Shown here: positions 1 through 7,238 of the stretch, one piece after another
Numbering within the stretch: position 1 is the stretch's first letter
Layout of the letters: each line of letters begins with the position of its first letter
Assembly: GCA_021801465.1 (NCBI GenBank)
Contig: JAJYXY010000252.1
Location: 1 to 33,237 of the forward strand
From: Pseudomonadota bacterium
GTDB taxonomy: Bacteria > Pseudomonadota > Alphaproteobacteria > Acetobacterales > Acetobacteraceae
Reading direction: 5' to 3'
DNA: 33,237 nucleotides
Made by a program: the position numbers and the translations under genes
Notes under the pieces: generated by a model
The model's database searches: none
The model's input: the letters and a program-made list of their open reading frames with translations, nothing else
Told to the model about the DNA's origin: nothing

Positions 1-1
1 C

Positions 2-334
2 GGGCTTTCGCGCATGACCGACATGATGCTGACCGGCCGGGTTTTCAGCGCCGAGGAGGGTCAGGCGATCGGACTCTCGAATTACCTCGTCGATGATGGC
101 GCCGGGCTCGCGCTGGCCCTCGATCTCGCGGCGAAAATCGCCAACAACGCGCCGCTTACCAACTTCGCGGTGTTGCACGCCTTGCCGCGCATCGCCGAGA
201 GTGACCGCGAAGCGGGTTTTCTCGCCGAAAGCCTGATGGCGGCGATCGCTGCTGCGGATCACGAGGCCAAATCTCGTCTGCGGGCGTTTCTCGAAGGGCG
301 GGCGGCGAAGATCGCGCCAAGTCCGCCTTCATGA
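2..334 (+). CDS. enoyl-CoA hydratase/isomerase (crotonase family), 3' end only
   Basis: This is the C-terminal ~110 residues of a crotonase-fold protein; the 5' part lies outside the window. The visible part reads GLSRMTDMMLTGRVFSAEEG, then a stretch containing AIGLSNYLVDD, which matches the typical crotonase region after the active site where the last helices form the trimer interface. Family members hydrate trans-2-enoyl-CoA, and some relatives hydrate and cleave hydroxycinnamoyl-CoA. The gene ends 58 bp before a feruloyl-CoA synthetase-like gene on the same strand, so the substrate is probably a hydroxycinnamoyl-CoA such as feruloyl- or p-coumaroyl-CoA. That substrate is inferred from context. 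The catalytic glutamates are not in view, so hydratase and hydratase/lyase cannot be told apart here. Confidence 0.85.
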   Translation, partial: GLSRMTDMMLTGRVFSAEEGQAIGLSNYLVDDGAGLALALDLAAKIANNAPLTNFAVLHALPRIAESDREAGFLAESLMAAIAAADHEAKSRLRAFLEGRAAKIAPSPPS

Positions 335-392
335 GCGATCTCGGCACGCGCTGAGCGGGCGCACGGGCAACGACCCAAACGGAGGAAACAAA

Positions 393-2201
393 ATGGCGAT
401 TTCGGTGGTCCCGGTCCGGCTCGCGGTGCCTGAGATGGCGATCACGCGGGACGCCGATGGCACCATCCGGGCGCGGGCAAAAACGCCGCTTGGCCCCTAT
501 CCGGCGCGGCTGACGGCGCGGCTCGAACACTGGGCGGAGCTCGCGCCTGATCGCGTCTTTCTTGCCGAGCGCACACAAGACGGCGCCGGCTGGCGGCGCA
601 TCACCTATGCCGAGACACTGGCGGCGGTCACGGCGCTCGGCCAGGCGCTGCTCGATCGCGATCTCTCGCCCGATCGGCCGATCGCCATTCTTTCTGGCAA
701 CGGCATCGATCACGCGCTTCTCGGCCTTGCAGCGCAGCATGTCGGCGTGCCGTACGCGCCGATTTCGGTCGCCTATTCGACCTCCGGCGGGGATTTCGCG
801 CGGCTTCGCCACATCCTCGCGCTGCTCACCCCGGGTCTCGTCTTTGCCGAGGACGGCGCCCGCTTTGCCCCAGCCTTGGCGATCGCGGCGGCGGGCAGCG
901 AGATCGTCGTCTCGCGCAACCCGCCGCCCGGGCGCGCGATTTCGCTCTTTGCCGATCTCCTCGCAACCCGCTCTGGTGCGGCGGTCGCGGCGGCGGCCGA
1001 ACGCGTCGGGCCAGAGACGATCGCGAAATTTCTGTTCACCTCGGGCTCGACCGATCTTCCCAAAGGGGTCATCAACACCCAGCGCATGCTGTGCAGCAAT
1101 CAGGCGATGATCCTCTCGGTGATGCGCTTTCTAGGCGACGAACCGCCAATGCTGCTCGACTGGCTGCCGTGGAACCACACCTTCGGCGGCAACCATAATT
1201 TCGGTATCGCGCTTTATAATGGCGGCTCGCTTTACATCGATGACGGGCGGCCGGTGGCGGGCGGGATCGCCGCCACGTTGCGCAATCTCCGCGAGATCGC
1301 CCCCAACGTTTATTTCAACGTCCCCAAGGGCTGGGAGGAAATCGCGCTCGCCTGCCGCGACGATGCGGCGCTGCGGGCGCGATTCTTCAGCCGGGCAGCG
1401 TTGTTTTTCTATGCCGGGGCGTCGCTTGCGCAGCATGTCTGGGATTTGCTCGATGACCTCGCGATCGCAACGATTGGCCGGCGTGTCACCATGCTGACCG
1501 GGCTTGGCGCGACCGAAACCGCGCCCTTCGCGCTTTGCTGTCATCCCTCGCACGCACGCTCGGGGATGGTCGGCGTGCCGGCGCCGGGTGTCGAACTGAA
1601 ACTCGCCAAGGTCGAAGGAAAATGGGAAGCGCGCCTGCGCGGGCCGAGCATCACGCCGGGCTATTGGCGGGATGCGGCGAAAACCCGTGCGGCGTTCGAT
1701 GAGGAGGGATTTTATCGCACCGGTGATGCGCTCGACTGGATCGATCCCGAAACGCCCGCGTACGGGTTTCGTTTCGATGGCCGGATCGCCGAGGATTTCA
1801 AGCTTTCGAGCGGCACCTGGGTGCATGTCGGGCGGCTCCGGGCGCTGTTGCTCGAACGTCTCGCGCCGCATGTCCGCGATGTCGTGATCGCCGCCCCCGA
1901 TCGTGATGCGATCGCGGTGCTCGCGCTTCCCGAACGCGCCGAATACGCAGACGACGCGGCCATCCGCGCCGAGATCGCGCGTCGGCTTGCCGCGTTTGCG
2001 CGCGACTATCCGGGAAGCTCGATGCGGGTCGCGCGGCTTGCGTTTCTCACCGATCCGCTCTCTGTCGATGCCGGTGAGATCACCGATAAAGGCTCGCTCA
2101 ATCAGCGTGCGATCCTGCGCAACCGCCCCGCGCTGATCGATCGCCTCTATGCCGAGCCCGCATCCCCGGACATCATCACCGTTGAGGAATTCGCTGCATG
2201 A
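393..2201 (+). CDS. feruloyl-CoA synthetase-like acyl-CoA ligase (AMP-binding)
   Basis: A 602-residue ANL-superfamily ligase that should activate a carboxylic acid to its CoA thioester through an acyl-AMP intermediate. The P-loop TSGSTDLPKGV is at residues 216-226. A GLGATET motif follows, then YRTGD and a late EITDKGSLNQRA segment whose Lys566 sits where the catalytic lysine is found in feruloyl-CoA synthases. Length and the short C-terminal domain fit that group rather than acetyl-CoA synthetases. The ATG start is preceded by GGAGGAAACAAA, a strong ribosome binding site. The stop overlaps the start of the next gene (ATGA), so translation is coupled. A crotonase upstream and an aroyl-CoA thioesterase downstream support an aromatic or hydroxycinnamate substrate. 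Exact substrate (ferulate, p-coumarate, caffeate) is not resolved. Confidence 0.82.
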   Translation: MAISVVPVRLAVPEMAITRDADGTIRARAKTPLGPYPARLTARLEHWAELAPDRVFLAERTQDGAGWRRITYAETLAAVTALGQALLDRDLSPDRPIAILSGNGIDHALLGLAAQHVGVPYAPISVAYSTSGGDFARLRHILALLTPGLVFAEDGARFAPALAIAAAGSEIVVSRNPPPGRAISLFADLLATRSGAAVAAAAERVGPETIAKFLFTSGSTDLPKGVINTQRMLCSNQAMILSVMRFLGDEPPMLLDWLPWNHTFGGNHNFGIALYNGGSLYIDDGRPVAGGIAATLRNLREIAPNVYFNVPKGWEEIALACRDDAALRARFFSRAALFFYAGASLAQHVWDLLDDLAIATIGRRVTMLTGLGATETAPFALCCHPSHARSGMVGVPAPGVELKLAKVEGKWEARLRGPSITPGYWRDAAKTRAAFDEEGFYRTGDALDWIDPETPAYGFRFDGRIAEDFKLSSGTWVHVGRLRALLLERLAPHVRDVVIAAPDRDAIAVLALPERAEYADDAAIRAEIARRLAAFARDYPGSSMRVARLAFLTDPLSVDAGEITDKGSLNQRAILRNRPALIDRLYAEPASPDIITVEEFAA

Positions 2202-3421
2202 GCCAAGGTCTTTTCGCATCCTGGCCGGATGTCTGGCTGTTCGATGGCGCGCGCACGCCCTTCGTCGATTACAATGGCGCGCTCGCTTTGGTCTCGCCGA
2301 CCGATCTCGGGATCAAGGTGGCGCGTGAGGCGATCGCGCGCGCCGGGATTACGCCGGAGGCGATCGGCAGCGTGGTCGCGGGTTCGGTCGCGCAGGCGAG
2401 TTTCGATGCCTATATGCTGCCCCGTCATATCGGGCTCTATGCCGGCTTGCCGCAGGCGACACCGGCGCATCTCGTCCAGCGTGTCTGCGGCACCGGGATC
2501 GAAGCTCTGATGCAAGGGGCGGACGCCATCACCCATCGCGGCCTGGATGCGGCGCTTTGCGTCGGCTCTGAAAGCATGAGCCGCAACCCCATCGCCGCCT
2601 ACACCCATCGCGGCGGGTTTCGCATGGGGCAAGTCGAATTCAAGGATTTTCTTTGGGAGGCACTGCTCGATCCGGCGCCGGGCAAGACCATGGGCGAAAC
2701 CGCCGAGGCCCTGGCGCTGCGCTATGACATTCCGCGTGCCGAGGTTGATCGGTTCGCTGCCCAAAGTTTTGCACGCGCGATCGCGGCTGCGGAATTTCGC
2801 GCCGGCGAGATCGTTCCCGTGGTGAGCGAGAGTTTTGCCCGCGACGGTCTTCATGATCGCGGCATTCGGCTCGCGCGCGGGGTTGCCGAGGTGAGCCTCG
2901 ACACCCATGTGCGGCCATCGCCACGCGCCGTGCTCGAAAAATTGCCGCCGGCGTTCGGGGGTGTGCAGACCGGCGGCAATAGTTCGGCGATCGTCGATGG
3001 CGCAGCGGCAGCGGTGATCGGGCGGAAATCGCTCGCCGTGCGACGGCCGCTTGCGCGCCTGGTCGCCGGGGTTGCGATCGGCTGTGCGCCCGAGATCATG
3101 GGGATCGGCCCGGTGCCGGCGATCGAGACGCTGCTTGCGCGCACGGGGCTTTCGCTCGATGCGATCGGCCGCGTTGAGATCAATGAGGCGTTCGGCGCGC
3201 AGGTGCTCGCTTGCGCCCGCGCGCTCGAACTCGATGAAGCGCGGCTCAACGTCAATGGCGGCGCGATCGCGATCGGCCATCCGCTGGCCGCGACCGGGCT
3301 GCGCCTGACGCTGACGCTGGCGCGCGAAATGCAGCGCGCGGGGGTGCGCTTCGGCATCGCCTCGGCCTGCATCGGCGGCGGCCAAGGTATCGCCCTTTTG
3401 GTCGAAAATGCCGAGGTTTGA
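2198..3421 (+). CDS. thiolase (acetyl-CoA acyltransferase)
   Basis: A 407-residue thiolase that should cleave a 3-ketoacyl-CoA with free CoA, releasing acetyl-CoA. The nucleophile Cys97 lies in VQRVCGTG. His361 lies in AIGHPLAATG and the second cysteine, Cys391, in ASACIGGGQG. The NEAF motif is also present, so the active site looks complete. The start ATG overlaps the ligase stop by four bases, and the thioesterase begins six bases downstream. In this setting the expected reaction is thiolysis of an aryl-3-ketopropionyl-CoA to an aroyl-CoA such as 4-hydroxybenzoyl- or vanilloyl-CoA. The family is certain from the sequence; the aromatic substrate is inferred from neighbours. The N-terminus has a slight extension (SQGLFASWPDVW) before the usual conserved strand. 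Confidence 0.9.
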   Translation: MSQGLFASWPDVWLFDGARTPFVDYNGALALVSPTDLGIKVAREAIARAGITPEAIGSVVAGSVAQASFDAYMLPRHIGLYAGLPQATPAHLVQRVCGTGIEALMQGADAITHRGLDAALCVGSESMSRNPIAAYTHRGGFRMGQVEFKDFLWEALLDPAPGKTMGETAEALALRYDIPRAEVDRFAAQSFARAIAAAEFRAGEIVPVVSESFARDGLHDRGIRLARGVAEVSLDTHVRPSPRAVLEKLPPAFGGVQTGGNSSAIVDGAAAAVIGRKSLAVRRPLARLVAGVAIGCAPEIMGIGPVPAIETLLARTGLSLDAIGRVEINEAFGAQVLACARALELDEARLNVNGGAIAIGHPLAATGLRLTLTLAREMQRAGVRFGIASACIGGGQGIALLVENAEV

Positions 3422-3427
3422 GCCGGC

Positions 3428-3853
3428 ATGTTCGTCAATACCATGACCCGCCTCATCGAATGGGGCGATTGCGACCCGGCCGGCATCGTGTTCTATCCGC
3501 GCTATTTCGCGATGTTCGATACCGCGACCGCATTGTTGTTTCAGGCGGCGCTAGGGATCGACAAGGCGGCGATGCTGGCGCGCTTTGGCATTGCCGGTTT
3601 CCCGATGGTCGACACGCGCGCGCGGTTTCTTACGGCGCTGAGTTTCGGCGCCACCGTTCGTATCGAGTCGTCCGTCACCGCCCTCGGCCGCTCGAGTTTC
3701 GGCATTCGTCACGCGCTGTTCGACGGGGAGGCGTGTGCCGTCGAAGGCGAGGAGACGCGGGTCTGGACCCGGCGCGATCCCGAGGGGCCGAAGCCCCTCC
3801 GGGCCGCGCCTATTCCTGATGAGGTGAGGGCGTGCCTCGCGCGGTCGCGGTGA
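3428..3853 (+). CDS. 4-hydroxybenzoyl-CoA thioesterase family protein
   Basis: A 141-residue hot-dog-fold thioesterase expected to hydrolyse an aroyl-CoA to the free acid and CoA. The N-terminal signature IEWGDCDPAGIVFYPRY closely matches the Pseudomonas sp. CBS3 4-hydroxybenzoyl-CoA thioesterase. Asp16 aligns with the catalytic Asp17 there. It starts six bases after the thiolase stop, so the thiolase product is its likely substrate. Start is taken at ATG 3428; an alternative ATG at 3443 would drop five residues. The last 44 bases overlap the 3' end of the convergent MarR gene, so the two transcripts must be complementary there. The family assignment is strong; 4-hydroxybenzoate or vanillate as product is inferred. 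Confidence 0.88.
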   Translation: MFVNTMTRLIEWGDCDPAGIVFYPRYFAMFDTATALLFQAALGIDKAAMLARFGIAGFPMVDTRARFLTALSFGATVRIESSVTALGRSSFGIRHALFDGEACAVEGEETRVWTRRDPEGPKPLRAAPIPDEVRACLARSR

Positions 3854-4334
3854 GCTGCGCCAGAAGCGCGAGCAGGGTTGGCTTGCCGGCCTCGCCGAGC
3901 GCGAGGGCAAGCCGCTGCTCATGGTGCGCGATCGCCGCCTCGGCCCGCGCGAGCAGGGTTGTGCCGTTTGCGGTCAGGAAGAGGGCGAAGGCGCGCCGAT
4001 CGCTCTCCATCCGGTCGCGGGTGACGAGGCCGCGCGCTTCCAGCCCGTCGAGCAGGGGGACGAAATTGGTGCGCTTGATCCCGAGCGCCTCGGCCACTTG
4101 GCTCGCGCGGATGCCTGGGTTGGCGCGCAGCACCAAGAGCACCGAATATTGCCCGGGGCGGAGATCGAGTTCGGCGACGGCGCGGTGGAAATCCTGGAAA
4201 ACCGCCACCTGCGCGAGCCGCAGGGCAAAGCCGATATGCTCTGGCAAACTACCGAGGGAAATCTCGGCCGCGGCGTCAGAGCCGCTTTTGGCGGCGGTTT
4301 TGTCCGTCCGTCGTGTTTCGACCACATCCGACAT
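3810..4334 (-). CDS. MarR-family transcriptional regulator
   Basis: A 174-residue MarR regulator with an ordered helical N-terminus, then a winged helix around residues 75-135. Recognition-helix region ASQVAEALGIKRTNFVPLL is followed by the wing sequence LVTRDRMESDRRAFALFLT, which contains the conserved D-R pair of this family. A C-terminal dimerisation helix completes it. It lies convergent to the ligase-thiolase-thioesterase genes and divergent from the binding-protein gene. MarR repressors next to phenylpropanoid genes, such as CouR of Rhodopseudomonas palustris, respond to the hydroxycinnamoyl-CoA; a similar role is inferred here. No Shine-Dalgarno is visible before the ATG, and a GATAAT sits eight bases upstream, so the message could be leaderless. 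Confidence 0.88.
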   Translation of the reverse strand: MSDVVETRRTDKTAAKSGSDAAAEISLGSLPEHIGFALRLAQVAVFQDFHRAVAELDLRPGQYSVLLVLRANPGIRASQVAEALGIKRTNFVPLLDGLEARGLVTRDRMESDRRAFALFLTANGTTLLARAEAAIAHHEQRLALALGEAGKPTLLALLAQLTATARGTPSPHQE

Positions 4335-4342
4335 GCGGGCAT

Positions 4343-4368
4343 ATTATCGGCGCCTTCGCCGCAAGGCG
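4343..4368. promoter_or_regulatory. candidate MarR operator and divergent promoter segment
   Basis: The 75-base gap between the divergent MarR and binding-protein genes contains a perfect interrupted palindrome, CGCCTT-N6-AAGGCG, at 4351-4368. On the minus strand a GATAAT (4343-4348) lies between it and the MarR start. Size and position suit a MarR-type operator controlling both directions. The same palindrome could instead be an RNA hairpin or part of a dispersed intergenic repeat, because its G/C-rich arms resemble common small intergenic palindromes. Confidence 0.35.
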
Positions 4369-4409
4369 AGGGGCCAAAAACACCGCCATACAAGGGGGGC
4401 GCACGCGTC

Positions 4410-5609
4410 ATGAAAAAATATCTATATCTTGTCTCGGCTTTCCTGTTTTTGTCGGCTTTCGCCGAGGCCGCGGAGCCGCTCAAGCTCGGGGTCCTGAATG
4501 ATCTTTCCGGTGTCTATGCGGATTATCAGGGGCGCGGCTCGGTGATCGCGGCCGAAATGGCGGCCGAAGATTATGGCGGCAGCGTCATGGGGCGGAAAAT
4601 CGAGATCATCGCCGGCGATCATCAGAACAAGCCCGATATCGGCCTTGCGATCGCGCGCCGCTGGTTTGACACCGAAGGAGTGGATGCGGTGCTTGATGTG
4701 CCGAATTCGGCGATCGCGCTCGCTGTCGCCGATCTCGCGCGCGAGAAGAACAAGGTCTTCATCGGCTCGGGCGCCGGCACCGCGTTATTGACCGGCGCCA
4801 AATGCTCACCCAACACCATCCATTGGACGTTCGATACCTGGGAGGTCGGGCACGCGTTGGGGCGCGCTGTCGTCGCCGAAGGCGGCAAGAAATGGTTTTT
4901 TCTCACCGCCGATTACACTTTCGGCTATGATCTCGAGACCTCGATGACGGAGGCGGTGCGTGCCGCCGGTGGCGAGGTGATGGGTTCCGTCCGGCATCCG
5001 CTCGGCACCAGCGATTTTTCGAGCTATCTTCTGCAGGCGCAGAGCTCGGGCGCGGATGTGCTCGGCCTTGCCAATGCCGGCGGCGATACCGCGACCGCGA
5101 TCAAGGAGGCGCATGAATTCGGCCTTGCGCGCAAGATGAAAATGGCCGGCCCGATCGTCAACATCAACATCATCGAGGCGATCGGCCTCGCCGACGCCGA
5201 AGGGCTTCTCGCGGTGACGCCCTTCTACTGGGACATGACCCCCGCAACCCGCGCCTTCGCCGAGCGCTTCAGCGCCCGCCATCCCCAACACATCATGCCA
5301 AATGACATGCAGGCCGGGGTTTATGCTGCGACCCTCGCCTATCTCAAGGCGGTCGCGGCGCAGGGCGGCAAGAGCAGCGATGGCCGCGCGGTGGTCGCCG
5401 AGATGAAGAAGAAGCCCGCCGAAGATCCGCTATTCGGCGAAAGCGTGATCCGCGCCGATGGCCGGGTTATGCACCCGGTCTATCTCATGGCCGCGAAGAC
5501 CCCGGCGGAAAGCCATGGCAACTGGGATTTCTTCAAATTACTCGCGACCGTGCCGGCCAATCAGGCCTACCGCCCGCTCGCCGAGGGGCATTGCCCGCTG
5601 GTGCCGTAA
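4410..5609 (+). CDS. ABC transporter substrate-binding protein (LIV/CouP type, Peripla_BP_6)
   Basis: A 399-residue periplasmic binding protein of the branched-chain amino acid/amide type. An N-terminal signal peptide (MKKYLYLVSAFLFLSAFAEA) precedes the mature start EPLKLGVLNDLSGVYADYQG, the usual first strand of type I binding proteins. The start ATG 4410 is chosen because the signal peptide begins there and AAGGGG lies ten bases upstream; the frame stays open much further upstream without such features. No permease or ATPase gene is adjacent, so it is an orphan here. Binding proteins of this type next to hydroxycinnamate genes, such as CouP of Rhodopseudomonas palustris, bind phenylpropanoids. 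A ferulate or coumarate ligand is therefore inferred from the neighbourhood, not from binding residues. Confidence 0.87.
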   Translation: MKKYLYLVSAFLFLSAFAEAAEPLKLGVLNDLSGVYADYQGRGSVIAAEMAAEDYGGSVMGRKIEIIAGDHQNKPDIGLAIARRWFDTEGVDAVLDVPNSAIALAVADLAREKNKVFIGSGAGTALLTGAKCSPNTIHWTFDTWEVGHALGRAVVAEGGKKWFFLTADYTFGYDLETSMTEAVRAAGGEVMGSVRHPLGTSDFSSYLLQAQSSGADVLGLANAGGDTATAIKEAHEFGLARKMKMAGPIVNINIIEAIGLADAEGLLAVTPFYWDMTPATRAFAERFSARHPQHIMPNDMQAGVYAATLAYLKAVAAQGGKSSDGRAVVAEMKKKPAEDPLFGESVIRADGRVMHPVYLMAAKTPAESHGNWDFFKLLATVPANQAYRPLAEGHCPLVP

Positions 5610-5694
5610 TCGGCCCGCACCTTTGCGGCGCGGCGCGGCGGGCGGTGCGATCTGGCCGATCGCCGCGAATGTGATAGAGTTGCCTGCTCGCTCA

Positions 5695-5713
5695 GCCCCT
5701 CATCCCGAGGGGC
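5695..5713 (+). terminator. short GC hairpin, possible terminator
   Basis: GCCCCTC-ATCCC-GAGGGGC forms a seven-base-pair stem with a five-base loop, 86 bases after the binding-protein stop and 34 bases before the aminotransferase start. It has no following T-run, so it is not a classical intrinsic terminator. It may end or stabilise the upstream transcript, or sit in the leader of the aminotransferase message. Confidence 0.3.
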
Positions 5714-5746
5714 CGGCTTTGCCGATTGCCCGCTCGAGGAACACAC

Positions 5747-7144
5747 ATGACCCAGCCCCGCGCCAATTCCAACGCCGCTCGCGATATCGCCTCCGTCCTC
5801 CATCCCTACACCGATCTCCTGGCCCACGCCGAAACCGGCCCGCTGGTGATCGCGCGTGGCGAGGGGGTGCGGGTCTGGGACGAGAACGGCAAGCCTTATA
5901 TCGAGGCGATGGCCGGGCTCTGGTGCGCCTCCCTCGGGTTCAGCAATGAGCGCCTGGTCGAGGCGGCGGCGGCGCAGATGCGCAAACTGCCCTTCTATCA
6001 TGCTTTCGCCGCCAAATCGCACGAGCCGCTGATCACGCTTGCCGAGATGCTCCTCGCGCGTGCGCCGGTCCCGATGAGCAAGGTGTTTTTCGCCAATTCA
6101 GGGTCGGAGGCGAATGATACCGCGATCAAGATGATCTGGTATTTCAACAATGCCCTCGGGCGCCCGCAAAAGAAAAAAATCATCGGCCGGGTCAAGGGGT
6201 ATCACGGCATCACACTCGCCGCCGCCTCGCTCACCGGGCTTCCCGCCAATCATCGCTCTTTCGATGTGCCGCTGCCCGGTTTCTTGCATACCATCACGCC
6301 GCATTTCTATCACGGCGCCGAGCCGGGCGAGAGCGAACAGGCCTTCGCCGCCCGCTGTGCCGCTGAGCTCGAAGCCCTGATCCTCGCCGAAGGGCCGGAC
6401 ACCATCGCCGGCATGTTCGCAGAGCCCGTGATGGGCGCCGGCGGCGTGATCGTGCCGCCGGAGGGGTATTTCCCGGCGATCCAGGCGGTGCTGCGTAAAT
6501 ATGACATCCTGCTCGTCGCCGATGAGGTGATCTGCGGCTTTGGGCGCACCGGTAATTACTGGGGCAGCCAGACCTTTGCCATCACCCCCGATATTCTGAC
6601 CTGCGCCAAGGCTCTCTCCGCCTCGTTCCTGCCGATCAGCGCGGTGATGGTGAATACGCGCGTCTTCGCCGCCTTGGCGGAGGAATCGCACAAAATCGGC
6701 ACCTTCGGTCATGGCTTCACCTATTCCGGCCATCCGGTGCCGGCCGCGGTCGCGATCGAGGCATTGAAAATCTACGATGAAATCGGCCTCATCGATCACG
6801 TCCGCGGCGTCTCGCCAGCGTTTCAGCGCTTGCTCGGCGAATTTGCCGACCACCCCCTGGTCGGCGAGACCCGTGGGGTCGGGCTTCTTGGCGGCATCGA
6901 GCTGGCCGCCGACAAGGCGGCACGGCAGAATTACGACCCGGCGTTGAAAATCGCCCCACGAGCGGCCAAGCTTTTGGAAAAACACGGCATCATCGGCCGC
7001 GCCGTGCCAGGCGACACGCTCGCCTTCACCCCGCCGCTGATCATCAGCGAAAGCGAGGTCGGAGAAATGTTCGCCGGCGTGCGCGGCGCGCTCGACGAAC
7101 TGTTGGCCGAGCTGACGAGAGAGGGGCTCGCACCGCGCGGGTAA
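5747..7144 (+). CDS. class III (omega-type) PLP aminotransferase
   Basis: A 465-residue fold-type I, class III aminotransferase. The PLP lysine is Lys288 in TCAKALSASF, and the ring-contacting aspartate is Asp259 in VADEVICGFGRTGNYWG. NSGSEAND (117-124) and GYHG (151-154) bind the cofactor phosphate and ring. Sequence style resembles omega-amino acid/pyruvate transaminases (beta-alanine, putrescine or taurine with pyruvate as acceptor). The exact amine donor cannot be read from sequence. Start ATG 5747 has GAGGA nine bases upstream; a longer in-frame start at 5726 has no such site. It faces asnB, and a hairpin repeat lies between the two stop codons. Confidence 0.88.
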   Translation: MTQPRANSNAARDIASVLHPYTDLLAHAETGPLVIARGEGVRVWDENGKPYIEAMAGLWCASLGFSNERLVEAAAAQMRKLPFYHAFAAKSHEPLITLAEMLLARAPVPMSKVFFANSGSEANDTAIKMIWYFNNALGRPQKKKIIGRVKGYHGITLAAASLTGLPANHRSFDVPLPGFLHTITPHFYHGAEPGESEQAFAARCAAELEALILAEGPDTIAGMFAEPVMGAGGVIVPPEGYFPAIQAVLRKYDILLVADEVICGFGRTGNYWGSQTFAITPDILTCAKALSASFLPISAVMVNTRVFAALAEESHKIGTFGHGFTYSGHPVPAAVAIEALKIYDEIGLIDHVRGVSPAFQRLLGEFADHPLVGETRGVGLLGGIELAADKAARQNYDPALKIAPRAAKLLEKHGIIGRAVPGDTLAFTPPLIISESEVGEMFAGVRGALDELLAELTREGLAPRG

Positions 7145-7203
7145 TACCTTCCCCTGGCTGGTATGAGGAGGCCAGAGCGAGCGAAGGGTGGGTGAAAGGA
7201 AGA

Positions 7204-7238
7204 GGTTCTTTTTTGAAAAAAAGAACCAAAAAACTTTT
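7204..7238. repeat. 35-bp hairpin repeat, copy 1 (bidirectional terminator-like)
   Basis: A near-perfect palindrome begins GGTTCTTTTTTG at 7204 and closes with AAGAACC at 7227, followed by AAAAAACTTTT. An identical 35-base copy lies at 29560-29594. Here it sits between the convergent aminotransferase and asnB genes, and its last two bases are inside the asnB stop codon. The A/T-rich stem with a T-tract on either side suggests a bidirectional terminator or a dispersed intergenic repeat carrying one. Confidence 0.75.

Noticed and set aside
1131-3385. Minus-strand long frames antisense to ligase and thiolase
   Set aside because: No homology-like motifs, Arg-rich composition, and full enzymes on the plus strand.
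3782-3799. Hairpin GAGGGGC-CGAA-GCCCCTC near the end of the thioesterase gene
   Set aside because: It lies within conserved-length coding sequence, 54 bases before the stop, so codon use explains it as well as any terminator role.
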